Origin: Methylococcaceae bacterium
Lineage (GTDB): Bacteria > Pseudomonadota > Gammaproteobacteria > Methylococcales > Methylomonadaceae
Direction: 5' to 3'
Length of the DNA: 36,926 bases
Assembly: GCA_028748685.1 (NCBI GenBank)
Contig: JAJRDU010000275.1
Location: forward strand, 1 to 36,926
Shown here: positions 18,876-25,682 of the stretch, piece by piece
How positions within the stretch are numbered: the stretch's first letter is position 1
How the letters are laid out: the number at the start of each line of letters is the position of its first letter
Notes under the pieces: model-generated
Told to the model about the DNA's origin: nothing
The model's database searches: none
The model's input: only the letters and a program-made list of their open reading frames with translations
Program-made: the position numbers and the translations under genes

Positions 18876-19071
18876 TTTTCCTGCCTGACACTATCTAACG
18901 AACAAACAGTGCCGCTTTCTCCCCGCTACCATTTTCCGTATCCTCGCCTACTCCCTAACCTCTTCCTTATCCCACTCCCTATTCGTGCCATCCCTGTTCC
19001 CTAGTTTTCCCAACCCCTTGTCAATCGCCTCTTCCTACACGGCGTCCAACTTGCTGCGGATTATTCCAGAG

Positions 19072-19105
19072 TGATTACGAGGTTTCAGTTACAGGTCGGT
19101 TACAG
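19072..19105 (-). promoter_or_regulatory. Candidate PhoB-type promoter, proximal copy
   Basis: On the minus strand CTGTAAC-CGAC-CTGTAAC (19088-19105) is a perfect 7-bp direct repeat with an 11-bp period, the layout of a Pho box (consensus CTGTCAT-AAAT-CTGTCAC). It is followed after 10 nt by TAATCA as a possible -10. The leader to riboswitch copy 2 would be about 190 nt. Confidence 0.5.
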
Positions 19106-19277
19106 TCGTCGGAAATGTAATACATAGGTATTACCACGTAGGCACCGCTACCGATTGCCGCCCGTTCCACCCCTACTAACTTCCTTGCCGCAACATCCTG
19201 GTTCCGTATCTATTCGCAACTCCGCATGCCAGCCGCAAAATTCGGCTAACATTCAATCTGACGTGGATTATCCGGAG

Positions 19278-19311
19278 TCATTGCGATATTTCGGTGACAG
19301 GTCGGTTACAC
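19278..19311 (-). promoter_or_regulatory. Candidate PhoB-type promoter, distal duplicate
   Basis: GTGTAAC-CGAC-CTGTCAC (19294-19311, minus strand) with CAATGA 10 nt downstream. It lies in a roughly 88-bp segment (19265-19353) that is a diverged direct copy of 19058-19146, shifted by about 206 bp. Its second half-site (CTGTCAC) matches the Pho consensus exactly. No gene lies between the two copies. Confidence 0.4.
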
Positions 19312-19443
19312 TTCTCAAAAATGTCATACGAAGGTATTACTTTGCAGGGTAGCCACGTCTGCTTGCATCAAGCACAGGCTTATTGCTCGACGTATGATTG
19401 GTAGGCTGCAGTTGTGGTAAATACTGGAATTGGAGGAGATGCC

Positions 19444-19678
19444 ATGGGCGACACAATATCCATTCGCATTGATCAAAACCGTACGACCAGGCTAAAACCG
19501 AAGCAGCTATTATGAACACCGCACCATTGCCGGACAGGTTGAGTATCGGGCCAACTTGGGGAAGGCTGCACTCGACAATCCCGATCCGCCAGCGAGCTTT
19601 ATCGCCGAAGCCCTAGCCTCGATGGCGGATCCCCGCGTACAATCAACGCCTTTTGTACCGAACCCTTGTCGGAAATGA
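19444..19678 (+). pseudogene. Decayed ParD-like antitoxin
   Basis: The remains of a type II antitoxin on the plus strand. The frame starts MGDTISIRIDQN, shifts to YDQAKTEAAIMN, and shifts again to HRTIAGQVEYRANLGKAA followed by LDNPDPPASFIAEALAS. The last piece strongly resembles the GQ(I/V)EYWA-LGKAA block of ParD-like antitoxins (the DUF3423 type). Two frameshifts therefore break one original gene of about 75 codons. The final TGA overlaps the ATG of the toxin remnant (ATGA), the usual coupling in such modules. No ribosome binding site or promoter was identified. Confidence 0.65.
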
Positions 19679-19914
19679 GTTACGGCGTTCAACAAAACCG
19701 CCGCTTTGCATGCCAGTACAAAAAACTGTATGACAACATTGCCGCCGATGCCGATGCGGCTGTTGGAGTGTTTGCGGATAATCCGTTGGTGAACGCAAGA
19801 AAGGCGATCTTAGCTCTTTACTGGTATAGAAGTTTCACAGCCAAGGCCAGCTATACCTGCTGGGCTACACTGTGGATGACGGTCTATGCTTGATTTATCT
19901 GGAGGCCGTAGGCT
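19675..19914 (+). pseudogene. Decayed RelE/ParE-type toxin
   Basis: The N-terminal part reads MSYGVQQNRRFACQYKKLYD followed by NIAADADAAVGVFADNP, typical of RelE/ParE-family toxins. After NARK the frame shifts by one base. The family sequence then resumes as KKGDLSSLLV, a TAG stop, then KFHSQGQLYLLGYTVDDG and LIYLEAVG. Homologues normally continue with a short PHENFYRDLK-type tail, but here the TTAAGGA-family repeat begins instead. The gene therefore has a frameshift, an internal stop and a truncated 3' end, so no working toxin is expected. Confidence 0.7.
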
Positions 19915-20008
19915 CTCCTGAGAAAAGCCGAAGGGCTCACCACGAACGGAATCAATAAGTTACCGTTTTTGCTGAATTTGTCTAAGGATTGAATCATCGT
20001 TTCCTTAG
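19912..20008 (-). repeat. TTAAGGA-family repeat (copy 3), truncating the toxin remnant
   Basis: Shares CTCACCACGAACGGAATCAA and a CTAAGGA / TTTCCTTAG end pair with the other copies. It begins within the codons where the toxin C-terminus should be, so its insertion probably removed the end of the toxin gene. Confidence 0.5.
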
Positions 20009-20083
20009 CATCCTGTTTGCTTGACGAGGGTATGACGCGGAGGATGGGCAAGTAAAGCCGCATTGAAAAATCTGAATAGCGAG

Positions 20084-20118
20084 AAAAAATCACGTTGGCT
20101 GAAGCGCGGCCAACGTGA
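20084..20118 (-). terminator. Rho-independent terminator after PEP-CTERM gene 2
   Basis: The minus strand TCACGTTGGC-loop-GCCAACGTGA is a perfect 10-bp stem followed by TTTTTT, 22 nt after the stop codon. Confidence 0.9.
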
Positions 20119-20139
20119 CGTGAGACGAGTTATACTTTT

Positions 20140-20922
20140 TTACATGGCAAATTTTGATTGTCCAGCGCTTTTGCGGCGGCTGGCAAACATTGTCATCAGA
20201 CCGGTACCGAACAGCCACACGGCTCCGGGTACGGGAATAGCAGCGACTGATGAAACATCATTGATGGTCTTGGATGAACCGATCAGGGACGCCAGAGTAC
20301 CGTTGCTAACATCGCCATCCAGGGCTTTTACCAGATTGTTGAACCCGGCACTTAAACCAAACAGCCATAGACTTTCACCGGTAGAGCCGCCTGTCAAACC
20401 AGCATTGTTTGCCGCCCATCCGTCCGTGAAATGTGTATTAAAGCCCAGGGCAAAACCGGCGCCGGTACCTATTGGATCGGGAGAGCCATTACCAGGCTCG
20501 GTATCCAGCAAATCCGCTTTAAGCAACAATTGGTACGGTTGGTCAGACCATGAAGTTCCACCATGCGCACCGGCTGGCAATGACCCATTGATTAGCAGAA
20601 AGTTGCTTAAAGCTTTACCACCTATCTGTGTAATCAATTTGCCGTCCGAATTGAAGTTGGCCTGATACGCCACGCTACCGTCATCCAGCTCTAAAGCATC
20701 GGACGCATTGCCATCGCCGACCAAGAACGACGTGGTCAGACCAATGCCTCTCAACTGCCAATACGGGTTGTCGTCGGTACCTTTTTTAATAATCTTGATC
20801 ATCTCACCGGTATCGGTAAATGCCGGCAAACTATAATCATTGATTCCGGAAGCGTTACCGGTGCTCGCGAACAGCGGTAACAAAAGGACTAACACCCATT
20901 GTGCGTTTTTAATGGCTTTCAT
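20140..20922 (-). CDS. PEP-CTERM-type surface protein 2
   Basis: A 260-aa exported protein with a signal peptide (about residues 1-24, ending TGNAS) and a C-terminal sorting tail, IPVPGAVWLFGTGLMTMF followed by ASRRK. The middle shares long blocks with the next upstream gene (21562-22377), such as YQANFNSDGKLIT, GGTSWSDQPYQLLLKADLLD and GLTGGSTGESLW, so the two are paralogues from a local duplication. The function of this domain is unknown to me; a surface or matrix role follows from the tail. The ATG at 20922 has AAAGGGAG as ribosome binding site; the longer open frame to 21015 is leader sequence. A riboswitch lies upstream but is separated from the gene by an inserted element of about 283 bp. 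Confidence 0.85.
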   Translation of the reverse strand: MKAIKNAQWVLVLLLPLFASTGNASGINDYSLPAFTDTGEMIKIIKKGTDDNPYWQLRGIGLTTSFLVGDGNASDALELDDGSVAYQANFNSDGKLITQIGGKALSNFLLINGSLPAGAHGGTSWSDQPYQLLLKADLLDTEPGNGSPDPIGTGAGFALGFNTHFTDGWAANNAGLTGGSTGESLWLFGLSAGFNNLVKALDGDVSNGTLASLIGSSKTINDVSSVAAIPVPGAVWLFGTGLMTMFASRRKSAGQSKFAM

Positions 20923-20962
20923 TTGTAAATACTCCCTTTGCGTTAAAATAACTAAACAAAAG

Positions 20963-21245
20963 TGGCTATTGACTACCCACAGGTTAAAGCAAAACCGGTG
21001 GCTGGTAAGGAACACAATTCCCGCAAGCGATTGGGAATTTGCTTTCCCAAAAGCGATGATTCCTCTGTTTCAGAATATAGATGAACGATATAGGACACTG
21101 GCTAAGGAAACCATCCGTACAAACACCTAAATTTAGCCAAACTGATTGGACCAAGCGACTCGGTTTTCATTAATCAAATACATATCGATCTTCGGAAAAT
21201 CAAATCAGAATTTGTAGTGGACCACCTGTGGTTTGTAAATAGCCA
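20963..21245. mobile_element. MITE-like insertion between riboswitch copy 3 and its gene
   Basis: A 283-bp non-coding element. Its 22-bp ends (20963-20984 and 21224-21245) are inverted repeats matching at 19 of 22 positions; both begin TGGCTATT and end CCACAGGT. The element is flanked by the direct repeat TAAACAAAAG (20953-20962 and 21247-21256), consistent with a target-site duplication of about 10 bp, one base offset on the right. The paralogous leader at 22378-22406 lacks this segment, which supports insertion rather than an ancestral leader. I cannot assign an IS family. Confidence 0.7.
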
Positions 21246-21255
21246 TTAAACAAAA

Positions 21256-21342
21256 GTGACAACCCGGCCATCTTAATGATCAAAACCACCAAGACCCGCG
21301 GTTTTCCGCCCCAACCTCACGGCAGGTTTAGCTTTAACACAG
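21256..21342 (-). ncRNA. GEMM / cyclic di-GMP-I riboswitch, copy 3 (displaced from its gene)
   Basis: The minus strand reads CTGTGTTAAAGCTAAACC, a GTGA-capped stem, GGAAAACC, GGGTCT, and the closing ATGGCCGGGTTGTCAC. All core blocks are intact. Its gene begins 333 nt downstream, against 28-45 nt for the other copies, because of the inserted element. Confidence 0.72.
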
Positions 21343-21504
21343 AAATAAACTTAACACACTATTGAATTTCCAACCACCGTATTTTGATTGCGGGAAAAGT
21401 TTCGAATAAGCCGTTGACAGAAACGGAAACCGTTGATTCCTATCAGCCCAATATTTTGAATTCTTTATGCCTTCAAGCAACGGCTGTCGCCGAGCATCAA
21501 AAAA

Positions 21505-21541
21505 CAAAAAAGCCACGCTGGCTAGCTTCAGCCAACATGGC
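21505..21541 (-). terminator. Rho-independent terminator after PEP-CTERM gene 3
   Basis: The minus strand GCCATGTTGGCT-GAAGC-TAGCCAGCGTGGC followed by TTTTTT, 20 nt after the stop codon. It resembles the terminator at 20084-20118, as expected if gene and terminator were duplicated together. Between here and 21343 (about 160 bp, the promoter region of PEP-CTERM gene 2) I see only a half Pho-like site, CTGTCAA (minus strand, 21414-21420). Confidence 0.88.
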
Positions 21542-21561
21542 GCGGAACGAGTGTTACTTCT

Positions 21562-22377
21562 TTATACGGCAAGTCTTGATGAACCAGTATTTTTGCGGCG
21601 GCTAGCCACTAAAGTCATCAAGCCGGTTCCAAACAGCCAAATGGCACCGGGTACTGGCACGGACGCGACCGATACTACACCGGTAATGGTTTTGGATGAA
21701 CCTATCAATGAACTCAGCGTGCCGTTGCCACTATAGCCATCCAGGGCCTTAACCAGATTTTGAAAACCGGTACTCAAACCAGCCAACCATAGGCTTTCAC
21801 CCGTGGAACCGCCAGTCAAACCGGTGTTATTCGCGACCCAGCCACCGGTGAATTTAGTGTTGAAACCCAAAGCGACACCGGCATAGTTACCGATTAAATC
21901 GGGTGTACCGTTACCTGGCTTTACATCCAGCAGATCAGCCTTTAGCAAGGTTTGATACGGTTGATTGGTCCACGAAGTGCCACCAAAAGTACCGGCTGGC
22001 AAGGAGCCCTTGATTTCCAGATAGTTACTCAGGGTTTTGGAACCCATCGAGGTAATCAATTTGCCGGACGAGTTGAAGTTGGCCTGGTATTTCACACTCT
22101 CGCTACCCAAATTTACACTATTAGACAGGCCTCCCCAAAATGAGGCGGTTGACCCCGTTCCGGTCAGTTGCCAATAGTAATTTGAGCTAGAACCCTTTCT
22201 TTCTACCTTGATTGTTTCGTTGGTATCCAAGAATAACGGCCAGCTAAGATCAGCGACACCGGATGCGGTATACGAATATGCTCCGTTCGTATTCGAATAC
22301 GATGATGCATGACCAGCACTAGCAACCAACGGTAACACGAGAGCCAACGCCCACCGCGCGTTTTTCATTACGTTCAT
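21562..22377 (-). CDS. PEP-CTERM-type surface protein 3
   Basis: A 271-aa exported protein, paralogue of the gene at 20140-20922. It has a signal peptide (about residues 1-25, ending GHAS), a Ser/Asn/Gly-rich domain with SVKYQANFNSSGKLIT and GGTSWTNQPYQTLLKADLLD, and the sorting tail VPVPGAIWLFGTGLMTLV followed by ASRRK. The ATG at 22377 follows AAGGGGAATTTACAA; a second ATG three codons later is less likely, because the paralogue aligns to the first. It is probably an exosortase-processed surface protein. The riboswitch ends 28 nt before the start, the tightest spacing of the four copies. The gene is monocistronic, with its own terminator. Confidence 0.85.
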   Translation of the reverse strand: MNVMKNARWALALVLPLVASAGHASSYSNTNGAYSYTASGVADLSWPLFLDTNETIKVERKGSSSNYYWQLTGTGSTASFWGGLSNSVNLGSESVKYQANFNSSGKLITSMGSKTLSNYLEIKGSLPAGTFGGTSWTNQPYQTLLKADLLDVKPGNGTPDLIGNYAGVALGFNTKFTGGWVANNTGLTGGSTGESLWLAGLSTGFQNLVKALDGYSGNGTLSSLIGSSKTITGVVSVASVPVPGAIWLFGTGLMTLVASRRKNTGSSRLAV

Positions 22378-22405
22378 TTGTAAATTCCCCTTACGTTAAA
22401 AATAA

Positions 22406-22490
22406 GGTGGCAACCCGGCTATCTTGACTAAAATCCGCAAGACCCGTGGTTTTCCGCCCCTACCTCACGGCAGGTTTGGCTTTTACACGC
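22406..22490 (-). ncRNA. GEMM / cyclic di-GMP-I riboswitch, copy 4
   Basis: The minus strand reads GCGTGTAAAAGCCAAACC, a GTGA-capped stem, GGAAAACC, GGGTCT, and the closing ATAGCCGGGTTGCCACC. Immediately after it, CCTTAT can pair with GTAAGG, the 5' part of the ribosome binding site of the gene at 22377. Confidence 0.77.
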
Positions 22491-22647
22491 TTCTGATTTT
22501 GAAATAACACAATTAGTCATCCTTCCCCGCTACCATTCTTAAGACTCCTTATGCGTAGCATCCTTGTTCCTTACAAGCCGTTGCCAACCGGCTAATCCCG
22601 CCGATCCGCAACTTGTTGTATTTTTACTAGGCGATCACGTCAATTCC

Positions 22648-22665
22648 GTTACTAGTTTGTTATTT
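22648..22665 (-). promoter_or_regulatory. Weak Pho-box-like repeat upstream of PEP-CTERM gene 3
   Basis: The minus strand AAATAAC-AAAC-TAGTAAC keeps the TAAC core with an 11-bp period, as in the boxes at 19072-19311, and lies in a region resembling the one upstream of PEP-CTERM gene 1. No convincing -10 follows. This is a weak candidate. Confidence 0.25.
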
Positions 22666-22894
22666 TTGTGCGAAATGTAATACATCCAAACTACGGGGCC
22701 TTGAGTGGAATGGATACAACTCATTTGAGGATTAAGTCATTATTTTTATATATTTATCAACGATCTTGGTATCCGACATGACGACATATCTGAAAAACTA
22801 GAAACTGGCCACGGATAAAATCTGGGAACGCCGGAATGGGGGGGAATCGCGGCTTATTCGGAATTTTCTTAACGCGGTACCGACCAAAACACTG

Positions 22895-23036
22895 TTAAGG
22901 AAACGTTGATCAAGTCCTTCGACAGACTAAGGACAAACGGTAAGCAGTTGATTGCATTCGTGGCGAGCCCTTCGACTTCTCTCAGGAGAGCGTTGTCGAA
23001 CCATGAGCGGAACCAACTTATTCAGCCTTTCCTTAA
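22895..23036 (-). repeat. TTAAGGA-family repeat (copy 4, full length)
   Basis: A 142-bp unit in the opposite orientation to copy 2. Its ends TTAAGGAAACG and CCTTTCCTTAA are inverted, and the inner blocks GAACCATGAGCGGAACCAAC and GTCCTTCGACAGACTAAGG match the other copies. It fills most of the gap between gspM (stop at 23080) and the promoter region of PEP-CTERM gene 3. From 22491 to 22894 I see no gene. Confidence 0.6.
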
Positions 23037-23079
23037 ATGGCCGGAAGTCCTCACCGACTTATCGTGAGATGCTCGCGCA

Positions 23080-23571
23080 TTAGCCGCCCAGCAATATCTT
23101 GGCATTCACCAGACCTTCGCCAGCGGCCTGTCTATCGACATCGGCCTGGATCACCGTCAGCCGGTGTTTGTCTTCCAGAATCGCCAGCCAGTAAACGAGC
23201 TTATCGAAGGCGACGTCTTCCAGCCACAGCGTCACTTTGTCCGCGCCTTCCGGCTGCAGCCGCTTGATGAACAGTTTTATCTCCAACTGCTGGCTACTGC
23301 TATCGATAACCGCCATGGGCGATTGATTCTCCATCTCCGGCGCTGGCGTGGTACCCAAACCTTGCCGGCGCAAGGCGGCCACTTCGGCGCCGACCTGTTG
23401 CAAATGCTGCAAAGCCTGACCTTGCGAACGGATTTTTTGTTGCAACAATACGCTTTCCGTCACCAAGGGCTGGTAAAACAACAGATAAGCGCCGTACATT
23501 AAAACAATGACGGAACAGCCTACCGATAACAGCCTTTCCCTGGGAGACAGCTCGTTAAAGCGCCGCAACAT
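23080..23571 (-). CDS. gspM: Type II secretion protein M
   Basis: A bitopic inner-membrane protein of the T2SS assembly platform that partners GspL. It has about 163 residues: a short cytoplasmic start (LRRFNELSPRERLLSVG), one membrane helix (CSVIVLMYGAYLLFYQPL), a coiled-coil stretch (LLQQKIRSQGQALQHLQQVG), then a periplasmic ferredoxin-like domain. The small size and ELSPRER motif before the helix are typical of GspM. I chose the ATG at 23571, which follows the gspL stop (TGAGATG); an in-frame TTG at 23592 lies within gspL. It is the last gene of the operon; no gspN and no prepilin peptidase gene (gspO/pilD) follow. Confidence 0.85.
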   Translation of the reverse strand: MLRRFNELSPRERLLSVGCSVIVLMYGAYLLFYQPLVTESVLLQQKIRSQGQALQHLQQVGAEVAALRRQGLGTTPAPEMENQSPMAVIDSSSQQLEIKLFIKRLQPEGADKVTLWLEDVAFDKLVYWLAILEDKHRLTVIQADVDRQAAGEGLVNAKILLGG

Positions 23572-23572
23572 C

Positions 23573-24751
23573 TCACTTTTCTCTAATTTCAAGCTGCGCC
23601 TCCACGCCGTTTGCGCCGCTATCGGCGGATTGAATCTTGACCAACAGACTGGTTTGCAATTGCTGCTTGAATTGCTCCAGAAGGCCGATGTCGGTTGCGC
23701 TCAGCTGCATCTGCAAACCGCCGTTAAGGTAGTTCATTTTCCGCAACTGCAAGCCCGGATTGTCCTTGATAAATTCGCCGCTTCGGTACAAAATCCGCAT
23801 GAAGCCGCTGCCGGCATGACTGCCCTGCTTCTTTAGTTCGAGCAATTGCTGGTCGGCCTGCGCCTTGACGTTAACCACGCGCTTGACCTCCGGGAAAGTC
23901 TGTTTGAATAAATCCAGGGTTTGCGTCTCCAGCGCCTTTAGTTCCGTCTGCTGTTGCCAGGCTTGATTCAGCAAGCCACCGACCTGAAGCGTCAGGGCCA
24001 TGAGTGCAATGACTAGGGCCGGCAACCAGGCCTGCCAACGCCCTCCACCCTTGGTTTCTGGCGCATAAGGGCCGCTCAGCAGATTCAGCTCGGCCGCGGC
24101 ATTCAATCCATGGGCGAAGGTTTGCAAGGGTGTGGAGAAGGGCTCTTCAATATATTCGAACGGCAAATCGGCGGGCACTTGTCTTGCCCAGACACGCAAA
24201 AACGGCCCATCTCCACCCTCCTCGCTCAACTTACCGAGAAATTGCGGCAGAAAACCGGTTTCGATACCCCCGCCCCTCCACTGTCCGGTGCGTAATATGG
24301 CCAGTTCACCATCGACCAGCAGCGAACAACTCCCTTGTTGATAAGGCAAGCACAGGGTTTCGGGATAGATGCCCTCCAGCGCGATACCGGCTTGCCGAAA
24401 CGGCTCGATAAAGGCCGCCAGTTTTTCGTGCGTCACGGCGGCAACCGCCAGTTTGTCTTGCGGCTGCCTGAACCAGGCCAGATGATAAGTTTCGACATCG
24501 TCGGCCAGCAGATCCTCCAAGGCGAACGGCAGCGCCTTTTTGAGCTGGGCGTTGCTCTTGACCGGCAGCTCTATTTCCAGCAACAGCACCGCCGATGCCG
24601 GCAGCAGCAGGACAATCGCCTTGCCTTTAGCCGCATCGGCCAAATCCCGCCAGGTACCGGATTGCGGCTGATTGTTAGGCGTAGAGGTGTCCAGCCATTC
24701 CGGATTTTCCGGCGTATGTTGACTAAACCTGACCAACAGTGTCTCAGCCAT
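23573..24751 (-). CDS. gspL: Type II secretion protein L
   Basis: A 392-aa inner-membrane platform protein that links the GspE ATPase to GspM and GspF. It has an N-terminal cytoplasmic actin-like domain (about residues 1-230, with GKAIVLLLPASAVLLLEIEL and LPFALEDLLADDVETYHLAW, the GspL hallmark), a single membrane helix (ALVIALMALTLQVGG, about 245-262) and a periplasmic domain. The ATG at 24751 overlaps the end of gspK by 8 nt, indicating translational coupling; a TTG six bases upstream is less likely. Confidence 0.93.
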   Translation of the reverse strand: MAETLLVRFSQHTPENPEWLDTSTPNNQPQSGTWRDLADAAKGKAIVLLLPASAVLLLEIELPVKSNAQLKKALPFALEDLLADDVETYHLAWFRQPQDKLAVAAVTHEKLAAFIEPFRQAGIALEGIYPETLCLPYQQGSCSLLVDGELAILRTGQWRGGGIETGFLPQFLGKLSEEGGDGPFLRVWARQVPADLPFEYIEEPFSTPLQTFAHGLNAAAELNLLSGPYAPETKGGGRWQAWLPALVIALMALTLQVGGLLNQAWQQQTELKALETQTLDLFKQTFPEVKRVVNVKAQADQQLLELKKQGSHAGSGFMRILYRSGEFIKDNPGLQLRKMNYLNGGLQMQLSATDIGLLEQFKQQLQTSLLVKIQSADSGANGVEAQLEIREK

Positions 24752-25682
24752 GAACAAAACTCCCGCGCTGCCGCTTCACCAGCCTGACCTGCCCCTCCGC
24801 GCCGCGCCGCATTTGCGATTCAAACATCCACCGGGTTTTGCCCATCTCGATTTGCCCTGTTACTAAGAAGTGGTTACTGATCACGCCCAAACCGTATTTT
24901 CCGATGCCGGTATCGCTTACCGCTTCATCTTTCAGAAAATCGGCGATCTTTTCGAACGGCTTGCCCCTGGCCCTGAACATCGATTCAGCCTGATCGGCGC
25001 TGATGTCGTCCGCGAGGCAACGCAATACCGTGGCACTGGCGGTGTTGATATTGAGCGGCGCATAGCCGTCCGCCACATAGACATAAGGCCGTATTGTTTG
25101 GTATTCCTCGCGCGTGATGCCCTGCACCAACAACAGCTCGCTGACATCGGCAAACGGCCGGTTACCGGACCGGTAGGCGGGCTTTAAGCGGGTATAGGTT
25201 TCATCTTCCGCGCCATGCGGATAGGTGATTTCCATGTCGCTGTCGATCCAGTCCAGCATGGCATCGGCCAGTTCCGCCTTCATTTTCAGATTCACCAGCA
25301 AGCGCTTCAGACGCTTGAGGTCTTCTTCGCTGGCTTTGCCTTCGACCAGCAAATTATTCAGATTGATGCGTCCCTGCAAATCCTTGATGCCTGCCCGTAT
25401 CGTGCCCTCCGCCACCTTGGTTTCCGACAAGGGCTTGGCCCAACCGTCGTTCAAGCCGTCGGATTTATTGTCCTTGCCGTCAGCCTGCAAGCTATTCGTG
25501 GCCCAGCTTTCCAGACCATACAGATATTCCCAGGCCTGGGTGGTACGCAGCTGATTTTCGGTTCGGCGAATATCCATCTGCCGGGCGGTCGACATCGACA
25601 CCACGGCCACCGTGGCGATCGCCAGCACCAGCATCACGGTGATCAGCGCGACACCGCGTTGAATCCGAAATTTGGCCATCAT
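24744..25682 (-). CDS. gspK: Type II secretion minor pseudopilin K
   Basis: A 312-aa minor pseudopilin that caps the pseudopilus tip with GspI and GspJ. The leader MMAKFRIQRG is cleaved before VALITVMLVLAIATVAVVSM. The mature protein lacks Glu at position +5, as is usual for GspK. The body has NLQGRIN-type sequence (KDLQGRINLNNLLVEG), DWIDSD and a helix-hairpin-helix-like APLNINTASATVLRCLADD, all typical of GspK. The start overlaps the gspJ stop (ATGATG/TGA). Confidence 0.94.
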   Translation of the reverse strand: MMAKFRIQRGVALITVMLVLAIATVAVVSMSTARQMDIRRTENQLRTTQAWEYLYGLESWATNSLQADGKDNKSDGLNDGWAKPLSETKVAEGTIRAGIKDLQGRINLNNLLVEGKASEEDLKRLKRLLVNLKMKAELADAMLDWIDSDMEITYPHGAEDETYTRLKPAYRSGNRPFADVSELLLVQGITREEYQTIRPYVYVADGYAPLNINTASATVLRCLADDISADQAESMFRARGKPFEKIADFLKDEAVSDTGIGKYGLGVISNHFLVTGQIEMGKTRWMFESQMRRGAEGQVRLVKRQRGSFVHG

